Source: Plasmodium brasilianum (lineage: Eukaryota > Apicomplexa > Aconoidasida > Haemosporida > Plasmodiidae). From it: DNA of 64,000 bases. The notes under the pieces are model-generated. The model worked only from the letters and a program-made list of their open reading frames with translations. It did no database searches and was not told the DNA's origin. Positions 34,636 to 46,580 of this stretch are shown here, one piece after another. The stretch lies in assembly GCF_023973825.1 (NCBI RefSeq), contig NC_090121.1, positions 310,001-374,000 of the forward strand. The letters run 5' to 3'. The position numbers were made by a program, and so were the translations under genes. Numbering within the stretch: position 1 is the stretch's first letter; each line of letters starts with the position of its first letter.

Positions 34636-35238
34636 ATTGGTAATTTTTTGGTATTTTTGTTCATAAAAAAAAAAAAATAATAAATAAAATAAAATAATAA
34701 AATAATAACGTAATAAAATAACATAAATTTTTATGGTACACAAAAATGAACTAATATTACGAATAACTTAAAATACAGTGGTTATATTACGTTTACAAAT
34801 AAGTTAAATATATGTACAACAAAAGTAATACACTTCAATGAAACTAAAACATGGGAGAAAGGGAAAAAAAAGAAAAAAAAAAAAAAAGGTACAGTCAATC
34901 TCAAAATAAAAATCAAACAATTAAATGTAACGCGTACACACACATGTATATGCATATGTATATTTATGTGTGTGTGTGTACATACGCACGTACATTGAAT
35001 AAAAAAATAAAAATAAAGTAAAAATAAAATAAAAAAATATAGTAAAAATAAAATAAAAAAATATAGTAAAAATAAAATAAAAAAATATAGTAAAATAATA
35101 AATGACCTTTTCACGCAGGCTATTATTAAGAAAACGTACTGCACTAGTAAACGGTTGAACAGACAGATGAGCTACAAAACGTGGGATGATATCTTCTTTT
35201 ATAGTTCAAAGAACAGTTAATATTTTTATTCGATTATA
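34636..35238. other. Intergenic with AAAATAAAATAAAAAAATATAGT repeat
   Basis: Contains an A run (34872-34887), a short (TG)n, and a repeat of about 23 bp (AAAATAAAATAAAAAAATATAGT type) at about 35000-35095. It lies between the tentative microprotein start and the 3' end of the next minus-strand gene. No gene seen. Confidence 0.5.
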
Positions 35239-36194
35239 TCAAAAGTCAAAAAATGTAGATAACTCAAGGTTATCTATATTCTCTTTGTCATTATTTTGTG
35301 AATTAAAGGCTCTAATAAAATTAATATTTTTAAGTAAAATATTGTGGAAATTTTTCAAACTATCTAAATTTAATTCTTTTATTAATATATTTAATTTATT
35401 GTTTCTTCTACAATTATTAAAATATTCAGAAAATAAATTTTTCGTAACACAATCATCATCGATTAAATTTCTTTTCTGACTTATGATAAATTTTTCATTG
35501 TCTTCCTTTATCGGAACTTTGTTCAGGTAAAAACTATCTAAAAAATTATTTAATTCATTTATCAAGTCATTTTTTGAGTATATTTTATGTTTATCTATGA
35601 AAGAATCCATAATGGGTATTTTGTTCATGTAAGAATTCACCTGTTCATTTCCTATTAATATATTTATTTCTGCTTCTCTGTTTTCATTTACTTCCTCATC
35701 CATATTTCTTAGAATTTTTTTCCTGGTACAAGGTGATGAGTAATTATACAGTTGAGATATCAAAAAAGTATCATCAAATTTTATTTTTTTTTTTTTCTTC
35801 ATTTTGTCAACGCTATTATATAAATGAATTGAACAATAATTTTCTAAAATATACTGCATAAAAAAATTATTATCTCCTTCTATACTTTTTAAAACTGTTA
35901 AACATAAATCAATGCATTTCTCAATATTTTTTTTCGATTTTTCCAAATTTTTTAAATTTAATATTTCTGTCCCCCTTTTTCCATATCCTCTCGCCACTTT
36001 ATACTCTTTGATTTTATCAAAAGAATAATATAAGTTAAAAACCAAAATCTTGAGAAGAGTGTCAGCTAGGCAGACCAAACCCTTTTCGAATCTATTTGTC
36101 GGGGGAAATTATGAACGCGTATTTATTTCTGATCATCCGAAATGCACCACGTACACATTATATATACATTTTATACACACATATACATATTTTG

Positions 36195-36252
<58 letters not shown>

Positions 36253-36556
36253 ATATATGCATATACATTATGGCAGAAAAAGGAGAGAAATACACTTCTC
36301 AAAAGGCATCATACCACCTTATTCCATATATGCATATTCTTACAAAAATGTATGGGACAAAATTTTAACGTTACTCGTAAAAACTTAAAATGTTCCTACA
36401 CTCGAATAGTTTCCTAAGTTTTGTATTTCCATATAACTAAATTTTACTATATGCATAACATATTCTTTTCTTTTTTATTATCAAATTTTGCTAAATGTTC
36501 ATAATAAAAGCTAACATTTTTTCTTACCGTTTTGGTAAAATGGCAAAAGTATCCAT
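35239..36556 (-). CDS. Protein of unknown function, two exons with a 29-nt first exon
   Basis: Exon 1 (36556-36528) codes MDTFAILPK plus two bases of an Arg codon and ends at GTAAGA. Exon 2 (36091-35239) follows AAATAG. CG/A gives Arg, and the frame continues FEKGLVCLADTLLKILVFNL to stop at 35239. The product is 293 residues. Without exon 1 the frame has only a TTG start, which is why the micro-exon is preferred. The protein is helical and K/N/E-rich, with a conserved-looking N-terminal third (YYSFDKIKEYKVARGYGKRG), a short KKKKK patch and a C-terminal Asn/Leu-rich coiled region. No signal peptide or membrane segment is evident. Family not recognised. The intron (36092-36527) contains a long (TA)n tract. 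Confidence 0.7.
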
Positions 36557-36845
36557 TCTTCTTTTCACTACTTCTTTCGTTTTTTATCTCATTCTATCTA
36601 ATTTTATCTTATCCTGTCTTAACTCCTCTTTATGTCACTTTTTTATTTTGTTTATTATTCACTCTCTTTCAACAACGAACGGGTAAATAACAATTAGTAA
36701 AGACCATATTTCTAAAACGAGAAAAAAAGTATGATTTATTACAATAATATAATGTAAGCGCTGCTTAAAATTTTAAAACCCTTATCGATTCGTTTAGGGG
36801 GAACGGAATAAGCAAGCACGTTTTTCCATAATGGTAATTAACATC

Positions 36846-36906
<61 letters not shown>

Positions 36907-37466
36907 TTCACATAAGTATATAATATGCTCCATTTTGCGTTCCTTGGGCATAATATATTTTTTAAGAGAAATGATGCAGACTCATAAATATGCACATGCA
37001 GTAAGTACGTATACGCATACATATATACGCACATATATGAGGACGATTTTTCTCCCGTGGTATTATAACTTTATTGGGCTATTTTAGCCCATTTGCAAAA
37101 AAAAAAAAAAAAAAAAAAAAAATATATACATATATATATATATATATATCAATTTTTTAAAGTTATAAACATATAATTATTTAATGTCATCAATAGTATC
37201 GTGGGCTTACTTATCTTGAAAATGTATGCCACTGTTTATATACGCATATACATATATGTATTGATATATGTATGTATGTGTACATATATTTACGCTCCTA
37301 TAAGCGCTCGTATAACCTTAAACAGTCGAGCCTTTTCAGCATAAAATGGTTTTTGCAAAAACGCACTTTCATCAAATTTGCACTGTATAAATGCGTATGG
37401 TAATATTTATGTGTTCTGATCAAAAAGGACACCTATATAATTTGCATAAACTTTTGTTCTTCTTGC
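36557..37466. other. Intergenic with long (TA)n and poly(A) tracts
   Basis: Lies between two minus-strand genes, so it should hold the promoter of the gene starting at 36556 and the 3' UTR of the gene ending at 37467. (TA)n runs from 36849 to 36902 and an A run from 37098 to 37121. No gene seen. Confidence 0.5.
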
Positions 37467-38497
37467 CTATCTGATATAATCATTTTTAATCAAATCTTTA
37501 TTATGATGAGACATTTTAATAGAGGGCAAATTATCGTAATAATAAGGTATTAACGGTAGTAAGGTATACGATTTGTTCAATGAGTAATTTTGTTTTGTTG
37601 TGTTTTTATTTTCCATATAATTATTATTATATACATAGTTTATCTCTTTTGCGCTCGCGCAATTGATATTTCTCAAAGGAAATTTTTTGTGTAAATGATA
37701 ATTCGTACATTTATAGTATTCATAGTCTTTTGGAAATGTGCAATTAGTTTGGATATTCACAATACTAGTTTCTTTTTGATGTAACGAGACATTATCTATT
37801 CCTTTCTTTCCTTTTTTGCTATACAAAAACAATTCTTTAAATACAAAAAATTTAGAAAAAAAATTTTGTACTAATTTTTTCGCCTTTAACTGAATTATTG
37901 ACTCTAACTTAAATAATCCATATACCTTTTTAAAGCCATTATAATTTTTATAACATTTTTTTTTTTTTTCCTGAACACATTCAGAAATTTTACATTTATA
38001 ATAAAATTCGTTAAATGTGATGATCAATTTGTATCTAATTTTTCTTTCTATAAACCATAAACTATAACCAAGTTTCTGTTTTTCCAAAAGTCCTAATTTG
38101 GTCAGGAGTTTTAAATTATTATATTCCTTTCTTAACAAATATTTTTCATTAATTATTTTATTTAACATTTCTATTCCTCTTCCAGTTCTTAAAGTACTGG
38201 CAACTAATACTTTGCTCTCATTGAACGTGAGAAACTTTTTCTTCGATGTGGAACTATCTTTAGATGAGCAGTAAAGAGGTTATACGTACATGTATGTGGA
38301 TATATATTAACGAGTATATGTGTAGACATACATACATATGCATACATGTACGTTTATACATGTGTATTGTGAGCGTATGTTTTTTCATAAATTTTTTATC
38401 AACATTTTAATCATAATTTTTAATCATACTTTTTGAATATTATGTGCTTTTATTTTTTTTCTTACTATGAATCATTGTAGAGCTGCGGGTCATTCAT
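37467..38497 (-). CDS. Protein of unknown function, two exons with a 32-nt first exon
   Basis: Exon 1 (38497-38466) codes MNDPQLYNDS plus TA and ends at GTAAGA. Exon 2 (38253-37467) follows GATAG. TA/T gives Tyr, and the frame continues STSKKKFLTFNESKVLVAST and LRTGRGIEMLNKII, to stop at 37467. The product is 272 residues. The ATG at 38168 is internal, because about 28 well-conserved-looking codons lie upstream of it in frame. The N-terminal 60 residues are mixed and helical. The rest is strongly basic and aromatic (K/Y/N), with a Cys pair (YKCKISECVQ) and no membrane segment. Family not recognised; nucleic-acid binding is possible from charge alone. Confidence 0.7.
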
Positions 38498-41153
38498 TAT
38501 TAAAAAAATAAAAAAGTTTTCCTACCACTTGGTGTTTAATGTTTTACAGTGTTGCAGTTGTGGATATTCATATTTATGTCAGTATATCCATTTAAATATG
38601 CTATTTTTTTTTTTTATATTTTTTTTTTTTTATATATTTTTTTTTTATATATTTTTTTTTATATATATATTTTTTTTTTCTACTATTGTAAGGTCAAATA
38701 TGCTTTATCTCAATTTTGTTATTTATGAAAAATGAAAAATAAAAGAAAGATTTTGGTGGTCATTCACAAACGGCCAAAATTGATTTGACAAAATATAAAA
38801 GGATAAAAGAAAAAAAATAAAAACAAAAAACGAAACAAAAAAACAACAAACAAATAAATATATAAATAAATAATAAATAATTAAATACTAGACACTATAG
38901 CAAAATGTTTAAAACCGTTCTGCACATCCCTTTCATACATATATCTTTACTTTAAAGATAACATGGTGCCTATATAATAAAATTAACTTGTGCATGCACC
39001 TTCTCCTCAAGTGTTATGGTTTCCTCATTGTTATTTATTGCTTGTGCAGGTTATATTATATTGTGTAAAATTCCAATAAAAAAAGGAACAACAGAATAAC
39101 GTTTTATGAAGTTTTTCCGTAAGGAATGTAAGTCTTTTCCTCATTGATGAATAAAAATAGACGTAGGTTTAAACAGATGTTATATGTGTATTGCTGTTCA
39201 CAATTATGATTGTATATACATATTTATGGTTATGTATATGTACAATATTCGCCTTAATGAGACATTTAATATAGCTTGTAATCTTATGAAGTGAAGTATC
39301 TCTTACCGAGAAAACTGACTTAACTACTAACACAGCTACATGCTTTTTACAGTTACGTCAATTTACTTTATTCTATGAACACTTTTTAATACTACGTACA
39401 CGTTTGTTACATATTTCTCTATAGGTTTACCCAAAAATGAAAAAAAAAAAAAAAATTCTTAACATGTTAATATGTTGTTAATTTAATTAGCTAATAGAAA
39501 ATTATTCACACTAAACTTCATATAACGTCAAAAAAAAAAAAAAAAAAAAAAAAAGGGTACCAACGAATGTGTATTTACGAATAATTTTTATTTTTTTTTT
39601 TTTTTACAAATATAAAAGATCTTTAAACTCAAAATATAGGTAATCCTTTTATTTTTACATAAATAAGGCAATGATTCACAATCTTAAATTCAAGTAAAAA
39701 AATCTACTTTTAATTTTGCGATTAATAAAATAAAATAAAATAATAATAAAACAAAATAAAATAATTATTACTATCCCCTTCACACAACTAAGTGCATTTA
39801 TAATGACTGATACATCACAACACATTTTTATTTTCAATTAAAAAACTTACAATGTTTCTATGTTTTCATTCTACCATTTTTAATTCCCCATATTTTCTCA
39901 TACCTTCGTGTACTACTCTGTGTTCTTACCTACAATTAACATTTGACATATTCTTACATTTTAATAATCATTGCACTTACAGAATATTTTCAGTCATATA
40001 AATTTTTCTTCCTGACTAGTTTTAAACGTCATTTTTGCCACGTTTGCCTAAATTTAAATTACGTTTCCTTTGTTCTTTTTTTTGCTCTTTTTTTTGTTCT
40101 TTTTTTTGCTCTTTTTTTTGCTCCTTTTTTTGCTCTTTTTTTTGCTCCTTTTTTTGCTCTTTTTTTTGCTCTTTTTTTTGCTCCTTTTTTTTGCTCCTTT
40201 TTTTTGCTCCTTTTTTTGCTCTTTTTTTTGCTCTTTTTTTTGCTCCTTTTTTTTGCTCACTTAATTTTCCCTATTTTTTGCTAACTTATTTTTATTTTAT
40301 TTTAGCTACATTTCCCTAGCTAAGGCACATTAACCATAGAACTATTTTTTATTCGTTGCAGACCACTTCCCAATTTTTGGCTTATAATCCCCCTCTTTGA
40401 ATCATTAAGGCATATTTCCAAATTCTGCAAAGATTTCACAAATGTTTAACTCTTTTTTATCATGTTCATATGACTCGTCCAATTTTACCAGGAATTCCTT
40501 CTATTTGTTTTGCTAGTCCTGTCTCGTACTATTCATATTGTGGGCTTCCAAATGTCCGAAAATTTTAAAAGTGCATATTGAGTAAACGCTCAAAGTATAG
40601 TTTCCCTAATTTGCATATATAACAAATAAGCATAAATGTGTTTCAAACACGTAGATTATATAACCTCATTTGGTTTTAATGCACTCACTGCGACTTATTG
40701 CAACTATTGCATCTATTGTACCTACTGCATTATTTGCTTTTTTTCCTTTCATATTACTTTCTCATTCAACCACATCCTGACATCCGACCTTTGACCTATT
40801 AGCCATAATGGCACAGATAATCATAATGAAGTTATCTAGGCATATCTTCAACGGAACATAAATTTTACTTCATATTTAATGGAAGTAAAAAAAATAAAAA
40901 ATGAAAATATAAGTAAAAATAAAATAAAAAATACAAGTAAAAAATAAAAATAAAATAAAAAATACAAGTAAAAAATAAAAATAAAATAAAAAATACAAGT
41001 AAAAAATAAAAATAAAATAAAAAATAAAAGTAAAAAATATAAGTAAAATAAAAAATATAAGTAAAAAATATAAGTAAAAAATAAAAATAAATAAAATATA
41101 AAAATAAAAGATAAGGTTAAAAAAATAAAATAACGTCGTTTCCTAACTGCATA
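38498..41153. other. Intergenic region, 2.7 kb, no supported gene
   Basis: Lies between the 3' end of UPF1 and the start of the next minus-strand gene. Contains T/TA tracts (38606-38676), A runs (39439-39455, 39530-39554), the polypyrimidine minisatellite listed separately and an AAAATAAAAAATACAAGT repeat (about 40910-41060) just past the UPF1 stop. An ORF at 39943-40284 is the minisatellite read in frame and is not a gene. Confidence 0.5.
40066..40258. repeat. 12-bp polypyrimidine minisatellite
   Basis: Units of GCTCTTTTTTTT/GCTCCTTTTTTT are repeated about 16 times. The + strand is nearly all pyrimidine and the complement nearly all purine apart from one G/C step per unit. It gives F/L-rich or K-rich chance frames on the two strands. 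Confidence 0.9.
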
Positions 41154-44100
41154 TCACACATCTTGCGTTGGATCGCCGCTTAACTTGAAATCTCCTACAA
41201 GCACGGAACCATCCTGCAGCAACATATTTGGATGTTCGGAACTCGACATAACATTTTTATTCTTAAATTTTTTGGGTGCTAATGTCAGACTACGGTTTTC
41301 ATTAGTCTCATTGGCATATTGGTAAGAAGGATGGAAATTATCACTCTGATTGTTTTTATAATAAAATAATTGAGGAAATATATCGCAATTTTTTGAATTT
41401 AAGTTGTAATAACCTTCTTTGCAATTTAAATCTACCGAGTTGTTTGACATATTCTTGTCTTCTGTCAAATTATTGTTGTAATACAAAAAATTGGAATTAG
41501 AAGGATTGTTACCGATACTACTGTCGCAGATAGAGCCGCAGTTACTTCTGCAGTTTTTCACGCTGCTGTTATATTTTTCGTTAGACGAAAAGGATGCGTC
41601 GTGAAGCTTCCCACCTTCTGACAGTAACAAATTCCTATTATCGACAGAATAATCATTAAGCTGTGATAATTGACTCATATTGTTAATGTAGGAGTTTAAA
41701 CCATGTTTGCTTCCGGGATGATGGTTCATGAAGCTAAAGAAGTCCTTGTTCATAACAGAGTCATTGCAGTAGCTGTGATTGGACATATTCATATTAATAT
41801 AAGATATATTATTGTTATGGTTTGTCGAAGTGCTACTGATATTACTGTTAAACTTCTTCCTGTTCTTACCACTATTATAATTGAACTTGTCATTGTTTCT
41901 ATCATAATTACCACTGGTATAATTGTAATTAGTAATTCTGCTATTCCCGTATATGTTGTCCACATAACCGGCACTTGTTATTCTTCTAAATGAAGTAGAA
42001 CCTAACGCTCTACCCTTGTCAGCCCTTTCATATCCTTCAAAATAATTAAAATTAATATATCTGGATGGCTGTTTCACAGGTGTTGGAATATTAATAGTGA
42101 CTAGTTTCAAATTAGATAAGCATCCTTCTACTATTAGATCCTTTTTCTTAAATTGTGTCAATAAATTAATCCATACAGAATTTACATTTGTAATAGTTTC
42201 ATTAGAATTAATTTTCTCCTTAGTTATATAATGTTGTCTTGACAAAACTTTTGCATTACCACAAATGATTAATCCATATTTTGCTCTTGTTAAAGCAACG
42301 TTTAATCTTCTAGGATCATTCAAGAAACCGATTCCTAATTTTTTATTAGAACGAACACATGATAAAAGAATAAAATCTTTTTCTCTTCCTTGAAAAGCAT
42401 CAACAGAAGCTACTTCTATATCTGATGCATGTTGGAATGGTAAATTTTTTTGTAACAAAGATGTAATATATGCTCTTTGTCCTTCATATGGTGTAATAAC
42501 ACCTATTTGATTCGCTTTCAAACCACACTGTAATAATGTACGTACTAATTTTTCCATATTTGATGCTTCACTTCTATTCAGATAACTAGTACCAGATGCA
42601 GACATCTCTTCTAGTCCTGCTGTATTATAAAAAAACATTGGACATTTGGGATTAGGCCATGGGAAATTTTTTAATGGATATTCCCTCTCTTTTAATGTTA
42701 TTCCATTTTGTAAGCAACCATCATAAAAGACATAAGAAGGAAATTCACTTAAAGCTGGATGCATACGATATTGTACTTCTAATCTAAATGGAGTAATACC
42801 TAACATAACCAATCGTTCAAATAAACTTTTTCCTAATCCTGCATTTGCAGCTTTCTTACAAACAATAATAGGACCCAACTGACAATGATCACCAACAAGT
42901 ACTATTTGTTTTGCACCTGTTACTAAAGGAACTAAACATTCTGGTTCTGTTGACTGTGTAGCTTCATCTACTAATACTTGACTAAATCGAAATTTCTTTA
43001 ATCTTTTATCCATTGCACCAACGCATGTAGAACAAATTACATCTGCTTCTATTAAGATTTCCTGTTCAGCATAAAAAATTAATTTTTTTAATCTTCTTTC
43101 ATCTTTTTGCGATAACTCACCTACTTCTTCTTTTAATTCTAATAATTTATTTAATTCTTCACCTATATCACTTTTTAAAAGTTTCATTTGATTATGTAAA
43201 TATAAATAGTCAGCAATACTTGGAACGGATTCTCTACTTTTAGCACACAATCTAACAACCTTTAAACCTGTTCTATGAATTCGTACTGATAACTGATCAA
43301 CAGCAACGTTACTCGGAGCTGTCACTAATACCTTTCCACCCTTTCTCATAGTAGATAAATGATATACCAAAGTAGCACACGTTAATGTTTTACCTGTTCC
43401 TGGTGGACCTTGAATTAATGACAAAGGGGACACCAAACTTTTTTTTATTGCATCTATTTGGGAATGATTAAGAGGAGCTAAATTTGGCGCTGAGTAATTT
43501 ACAATAGGTAATCCTCCCCTTCTCTTTCCATCATGCATGTTGTAATTACTATTGCTATTATGATTATTACTATTATGATTATTACTATTATGATAATTAC
43601 TATTACTATTATGATAATTACTATTACTATTATGATAATTACTATTACTATTATTATATACTAAATCGTTTTTATAATATTCCAAAGATTCATCAGATAT
43701 ATCATGACCTAACAGTTTATGATATAAATAACCACTAAGTGAATACGAATTATAAGCAAATTCATTTAAAGCTAATAACATACGATCATATGCTGTACTT
43801 TTCCATACAAATTCAACAGAAAATCCAGTAGTTATATTGTCAACCCATGGACCATCAGCTGTTCCTAAAATTCGTAACTCCAATGCTATTTCTTCAGTAT
43901 TATGTAATCTTGATATATGACCTTCACATGACCATACTTTTCCATTTGGATATGTGTAAGACAATTTCAACTCATCTCCTGCTACTAATCTTAGTTCACT
44001 TTCTTCCTTCACATATATAAAATGAGCATATCTTTTTTTATTTAATCCGATATCCCAACGAATTGTTACATTCCCTTGTTTTTGCCCTTCTTTAATTGAT

Positions 44101-46580
44101 TTATCATAATCAGCTTCTAACTTAATTAATGGTGCAAAAATAGACTGATAGTGATGTACATCATCATATTTTAGTGCTACCTTTACAGGTTCATCATTTA
44201 ATATTTCTGAATCTAATTCATCTATATAAACATCCTTTTTGTTCTTCCATAATTCCTCTAATTTGTTTACATTATATGAAGTAGCTAACTTCTTTCCTTT
44301 CTTCTCTGCCTCCTCAACAGATGGAATACTAACTAGCCAATCTAAAAAACACCTATCTTCAATTAGTGGTTGCCATTTTTTTAAATTCCATTCCTTCATC
44401 TTTCCCAACTCGGCTAATTCGCCCATTCCGCCACTACCATTGTCACTACCATTGATACTACCACTGGCACTACCATTGATACTACCATTGGCACTACCAT
44501 TGATACTACCACTGATACTACCATTGATACTACCATTGTCACTATCATGGCTACCTTCACTGATACTACCATTCTGATCAGGTTCCCACACATCATGCTT
44601 ATTAGCGTGTCCGCTTTTTTGCACACCCCTTTCTGCATTTCTTTGTCCTTCCCCTTCCACTTTGTCCCTTTTTCTCCTTTCGTGTTTGACTTCATCACTA
44701 GTAACATTCTTCTCATCAGTTTTGCCAATTTTATTCTTCCTTTCTCTCTTTTTCCTTTTATCATAACAGAAATAACTGTCATAGTTCATGCTGTTTTTCC
44801 CCTCCAACTCACTCCAGTTATCTTCACTAAACGAAAATTCATCGCTACTAATTATGTAGTTCTTCCCTGTTGTTATATCTACGTCGTTCTTCGCTCTTCT
44901 CACGTTATCGTCATGGTCATCGGTATCTTGTTGCTCTTTCTTATATTTAACACCTTTCTCATTGTTATGTAATTCTTGTTTTTTCCCAATATCCCCTTTC
45001 TTTATAGTTGATTCACTATCATTTACATACTCCTTTACGTGCTCCTTTGCATACTCTTTTGCATGCTCCTTTGCATACTCCTTTGCATACTCCTTTGCAT
45101 ACTCCTTTGCATACTCCTTTGCATACTCCTTTGCATACTCTTTTGCATGCTCTTTTGCATGATCATCCTCATTTCCCCTTGCATTACTTCTACCATACAA
45201 CGAAAGAAATCTAGCCAAACAGGGGTCCCTACAGATAATTACGACAACCCCTTCCTCCGATGTCGGCAGAAATCCTAACAAGAACACATTTCTACATCCA
45301 CAATTATAACATTCTAAAATAGTTTCACCTAGTAGACTATTCTTATGTAATTTAATTTCTTTATGTTTTGATCGAACTAAGTGAGTAACAATATGACTAC
45401 CACAGGTACCATAGGACCCATTACAAAACCATCGATCACATGTATTGCACTGAACAACACTATCAATAGAATCAATTTCACAATAACGGCATCTATAATA
45501 TTTTAATTTCTCTTCTTTTTTTTTAAGCCTAGATCTATTACTAACACTGTTATTGTTACTATGCTTGCTGCGCTCGTTCGTGTTTCTTCTTTCTGCATAA
45601 TTACTACCGATACGACTGTAGCTATTAGTGCTGCTATTATTATTGCTATTCCCGTTTCTGTTACTACCATTACGGATGTACTCATTATTGCTGATATTCC
45701 CATTGCTATTACTGTCACTACTCCAGACATTATCCCTTTCCTCGTACCTCTTCTTTTTCTTATTTTCCAAATCATAATCCTCCCTGGGGTATTCCAAGCA
45801 TCCGCTGGATAAGTTGTCATCATAATTGCTAACATCATATAAGTGTTCTATACTATTTTGCACGTGAAATGAATTCGTATGCTCATGTTTTTGATTATTA
45901 TGATTCTTTTTCTTCTTTTTAGAAATTCCGTCTTGCTCATTACCACCAAGTTCATCTATTACTTTTGCATTACGGCGCTGATCATTTTTCCTTACATTCT
46001 GCCTTACATCCATCCCTACGGTTTTCCCTTTTCCCTCTTCTTCCACTTCTTCTACTTCTGTTTCATCTACTTCTATTTCATCTACTTCTATTTCATCTAC
46101 TTCTATTTCATCTACTTCTATTTCATCTACTTCTATTTCATCTACTTCTATTTCATCTACTTCTACTTCATCTACTTCTACCTCCTCCTCTCCTTCCTCC
46201 TTCTTTTCATCCCCCTTGTGTCTAATTTCTCTTCGGTCGTCTATTCTCACACACACCTTATCATCTTCATTCTTCTCTTGCTTTTTTTCCACAGAACCCG
46301 TATATGAACAATTCACTGATTTAATATTCGTATTGTCCTTATTCTGACTATGTTGATCCTTATTCTTCATTTCCCTTTTACTTCTTCCGACCCCTTCCTT
46401 ATGTATTGTACTGTTCTCATCGGCATCTTTCATATCATAATCATAATAGTCATCAGAAAAATAGCTTTTACTTATTCTATTTATTTTTTTTTTTTCATTA
46501 TGAGGGTAAAAATCATAAAAATCATCAAAGTCGTCCACATCATCAACATCTATTTGGTTGTAATCAAATGTCTTATCCAT
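41154..46580 (-). CDS. UPF1: UPF1, ATP-dependent RNA helicase of nonsense-mediated decay
   Basis: Single exon, 1808 codons, with an ATG at 46580. Family role: SF1 helicase that binds terminating ribosomes with UPF2/UPF3 and triggers mRNA decay. The CH (Cys/His) zinc domain begins near residue 360 (YYRCRYCEIDSIDSVVQCNT, WFCNGSYGTCGSHIVTHLVR, ECYNCGCRNVFLLGF). The helicase core has GPPGTGKT near 1060, VDEATQSTEPE near 1205, VGDHCQLGP, the VASVDAFQGREKDFI block and LNVALTRAK. Human UPF1 has 1118 residues. Here low-complexity blocks are added: EVDEIEVDE (about 134-177), EYAKEYAKE (about 473-513), NGSINGS (about 678-720) and HNSNSNY (about 972-1012). The second and third lie inside the CH domain, between ICRDPC and WQPLIEDRCFLDW. 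The C-terminus after about 1500 is N/S-rich, without obvious clustered SQ motifs. Confidence 0.96.
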   Translation of the reverse strand: MDKTFDYNQIDVDDVDDFDDFYDFYPHNEKKKINRISKSYFSDDYYDYDMKDADENSTIHKEGVGRSKREMKNKDQHSQNKDNTNIKSVNCSYTGSVEKKQEKNEDDKVCVRIDDRREIRHKGDEKKEEGEEEVEVDEVEVDEIEVDEIEVDEIEVDEIEVDEIEVDEIEVDETEVEEVEEEGKGKTVGMDVRQNVRKNDQRRNAKVIDELGGNEQDGISKKKKKNHNNQKHEHTNSFHVQNSIEHLYDVSNYDDNLSSGCLEYPREDYDLENKKKKRYEERDNVWSSDSNSNGNISNNEYIRNGSNRNGNSNNNSSTNSYSRIGSNYAERRNTNERSKHSNNNSVSNRSRLKKKEEKLKYYRCRYCEIDSIDSVVQCNTCDRWFCNGSYGTCGSHIVTHLVRSKHKEIKLHKNSLLGETILECYNCGCRNVFLLGFLPTSEEGVVVIICRDPCLARFLSLYGRSNARGNEDDHAKEHAKEYAKEYAKEYAKEYAKEYAKEYAKEHAKEYAKEHVKEYVNDSESTIKKGDIGKKQELHNNEKGVKYKKEQQDTDDHDDNVRRAKNDVDITTGKNYIISSDEFSFSEDNWSELEGKNSMNYDSYFCYDKRKKRERKNKIGKTDEKNVTSDEVKHERRKRDKVEGEGQRNAERGVQKSGHANKHDVWEPDQNGSISEGSHDSDNGSINGSISGSINGSANGSINGSASGSINGSDNGSGGMGELAELGKMKEWNLKKWQPLIEDRCFLDWLVSIPSVEEAEKKGKKLATSYNVNKLEELWKNKKDVYIDELDSEILNDEPVKVALKYDDVHHYQSIFAPLIKLEADYDKSIKEGQKQGNVTIRWDIGLNKKRYAHFIYVKEESELRLVAGDELKLSYTYPNGKVWSCEGHISRLHNTEEIALELRILGTADGPWVDNITTGFSVEFVWKSTAYDRMLLALNEFAYNSYSLSGYLYHKLLGHDISDESLEYYKNDLVYNNSNSNYHNSNSNYHNSNSNYHNSNNHNSNNHNSNSNYNMHDGKRRGGLPIVNYSAPNLAPLNHSQIDAIKKSLVSPLSLIQGPPGTGKTLTCATLVYHLSTMRKGGKVLVTAPSNVAVDQLSVRIHRTGLKVVRLCAKSRESVPSIADYLYLHNQMKLLKSDIGEELNKLLELKEEVGELSQKDERRLKKLIFYAEQEILIEADVICSTCVGAMDKRLKKFRFSQVLVDEATQSTEPECLVPLVTGAKQIVLVGDHCQLGPIIVCKKAANAGLGKSLFERLVMLGITPFRLEVQYRMHPALSEFPSYVFYDGCLQNGITLKEREYPLKNFPWPNPKCPMFFYNTAGLEEMSASGTSYLNRSEASNMEKLVRTLLQCGLKANQIGVITPYEGQRAYITSLLQKNLPFQHASDIEVASVDAFQGREKDFILLSCVRSNKKLGIGFLNDPRRLNVALTRAKYGLIICGNAKVLSRQHYITKEKINSNETITNVNSVWINLLTQFKKKDLIVEGCLSNLKLVTINIPTPVKQPSRYINFNYFEGYERADKGRALGSTSFRRITSAGYVDNIYGNSRITNYNYTSGNYDRNNDKFNYNSGKNRKKFNSNISSTSTNHNNNISYINMNMSNHSYCNDSVMNKDFFSFMNHHPGSKHGLNSYINNMSQLSQLNDYSVDNRNLLLSEGGKLHDASFSSNEKYNSSVKNCRSNCGSICDSSIGNNPSNSNFLYYNNNLTEDKNMSNNSVDLNCKEGYYNLNSKNCDIFPQLFYYKNNQSDNFHPSYQYANETNENRSLTLAPKKFKNKNVMSSSEHPNMLLQDGSVLVGDFKLSGDPTQDV

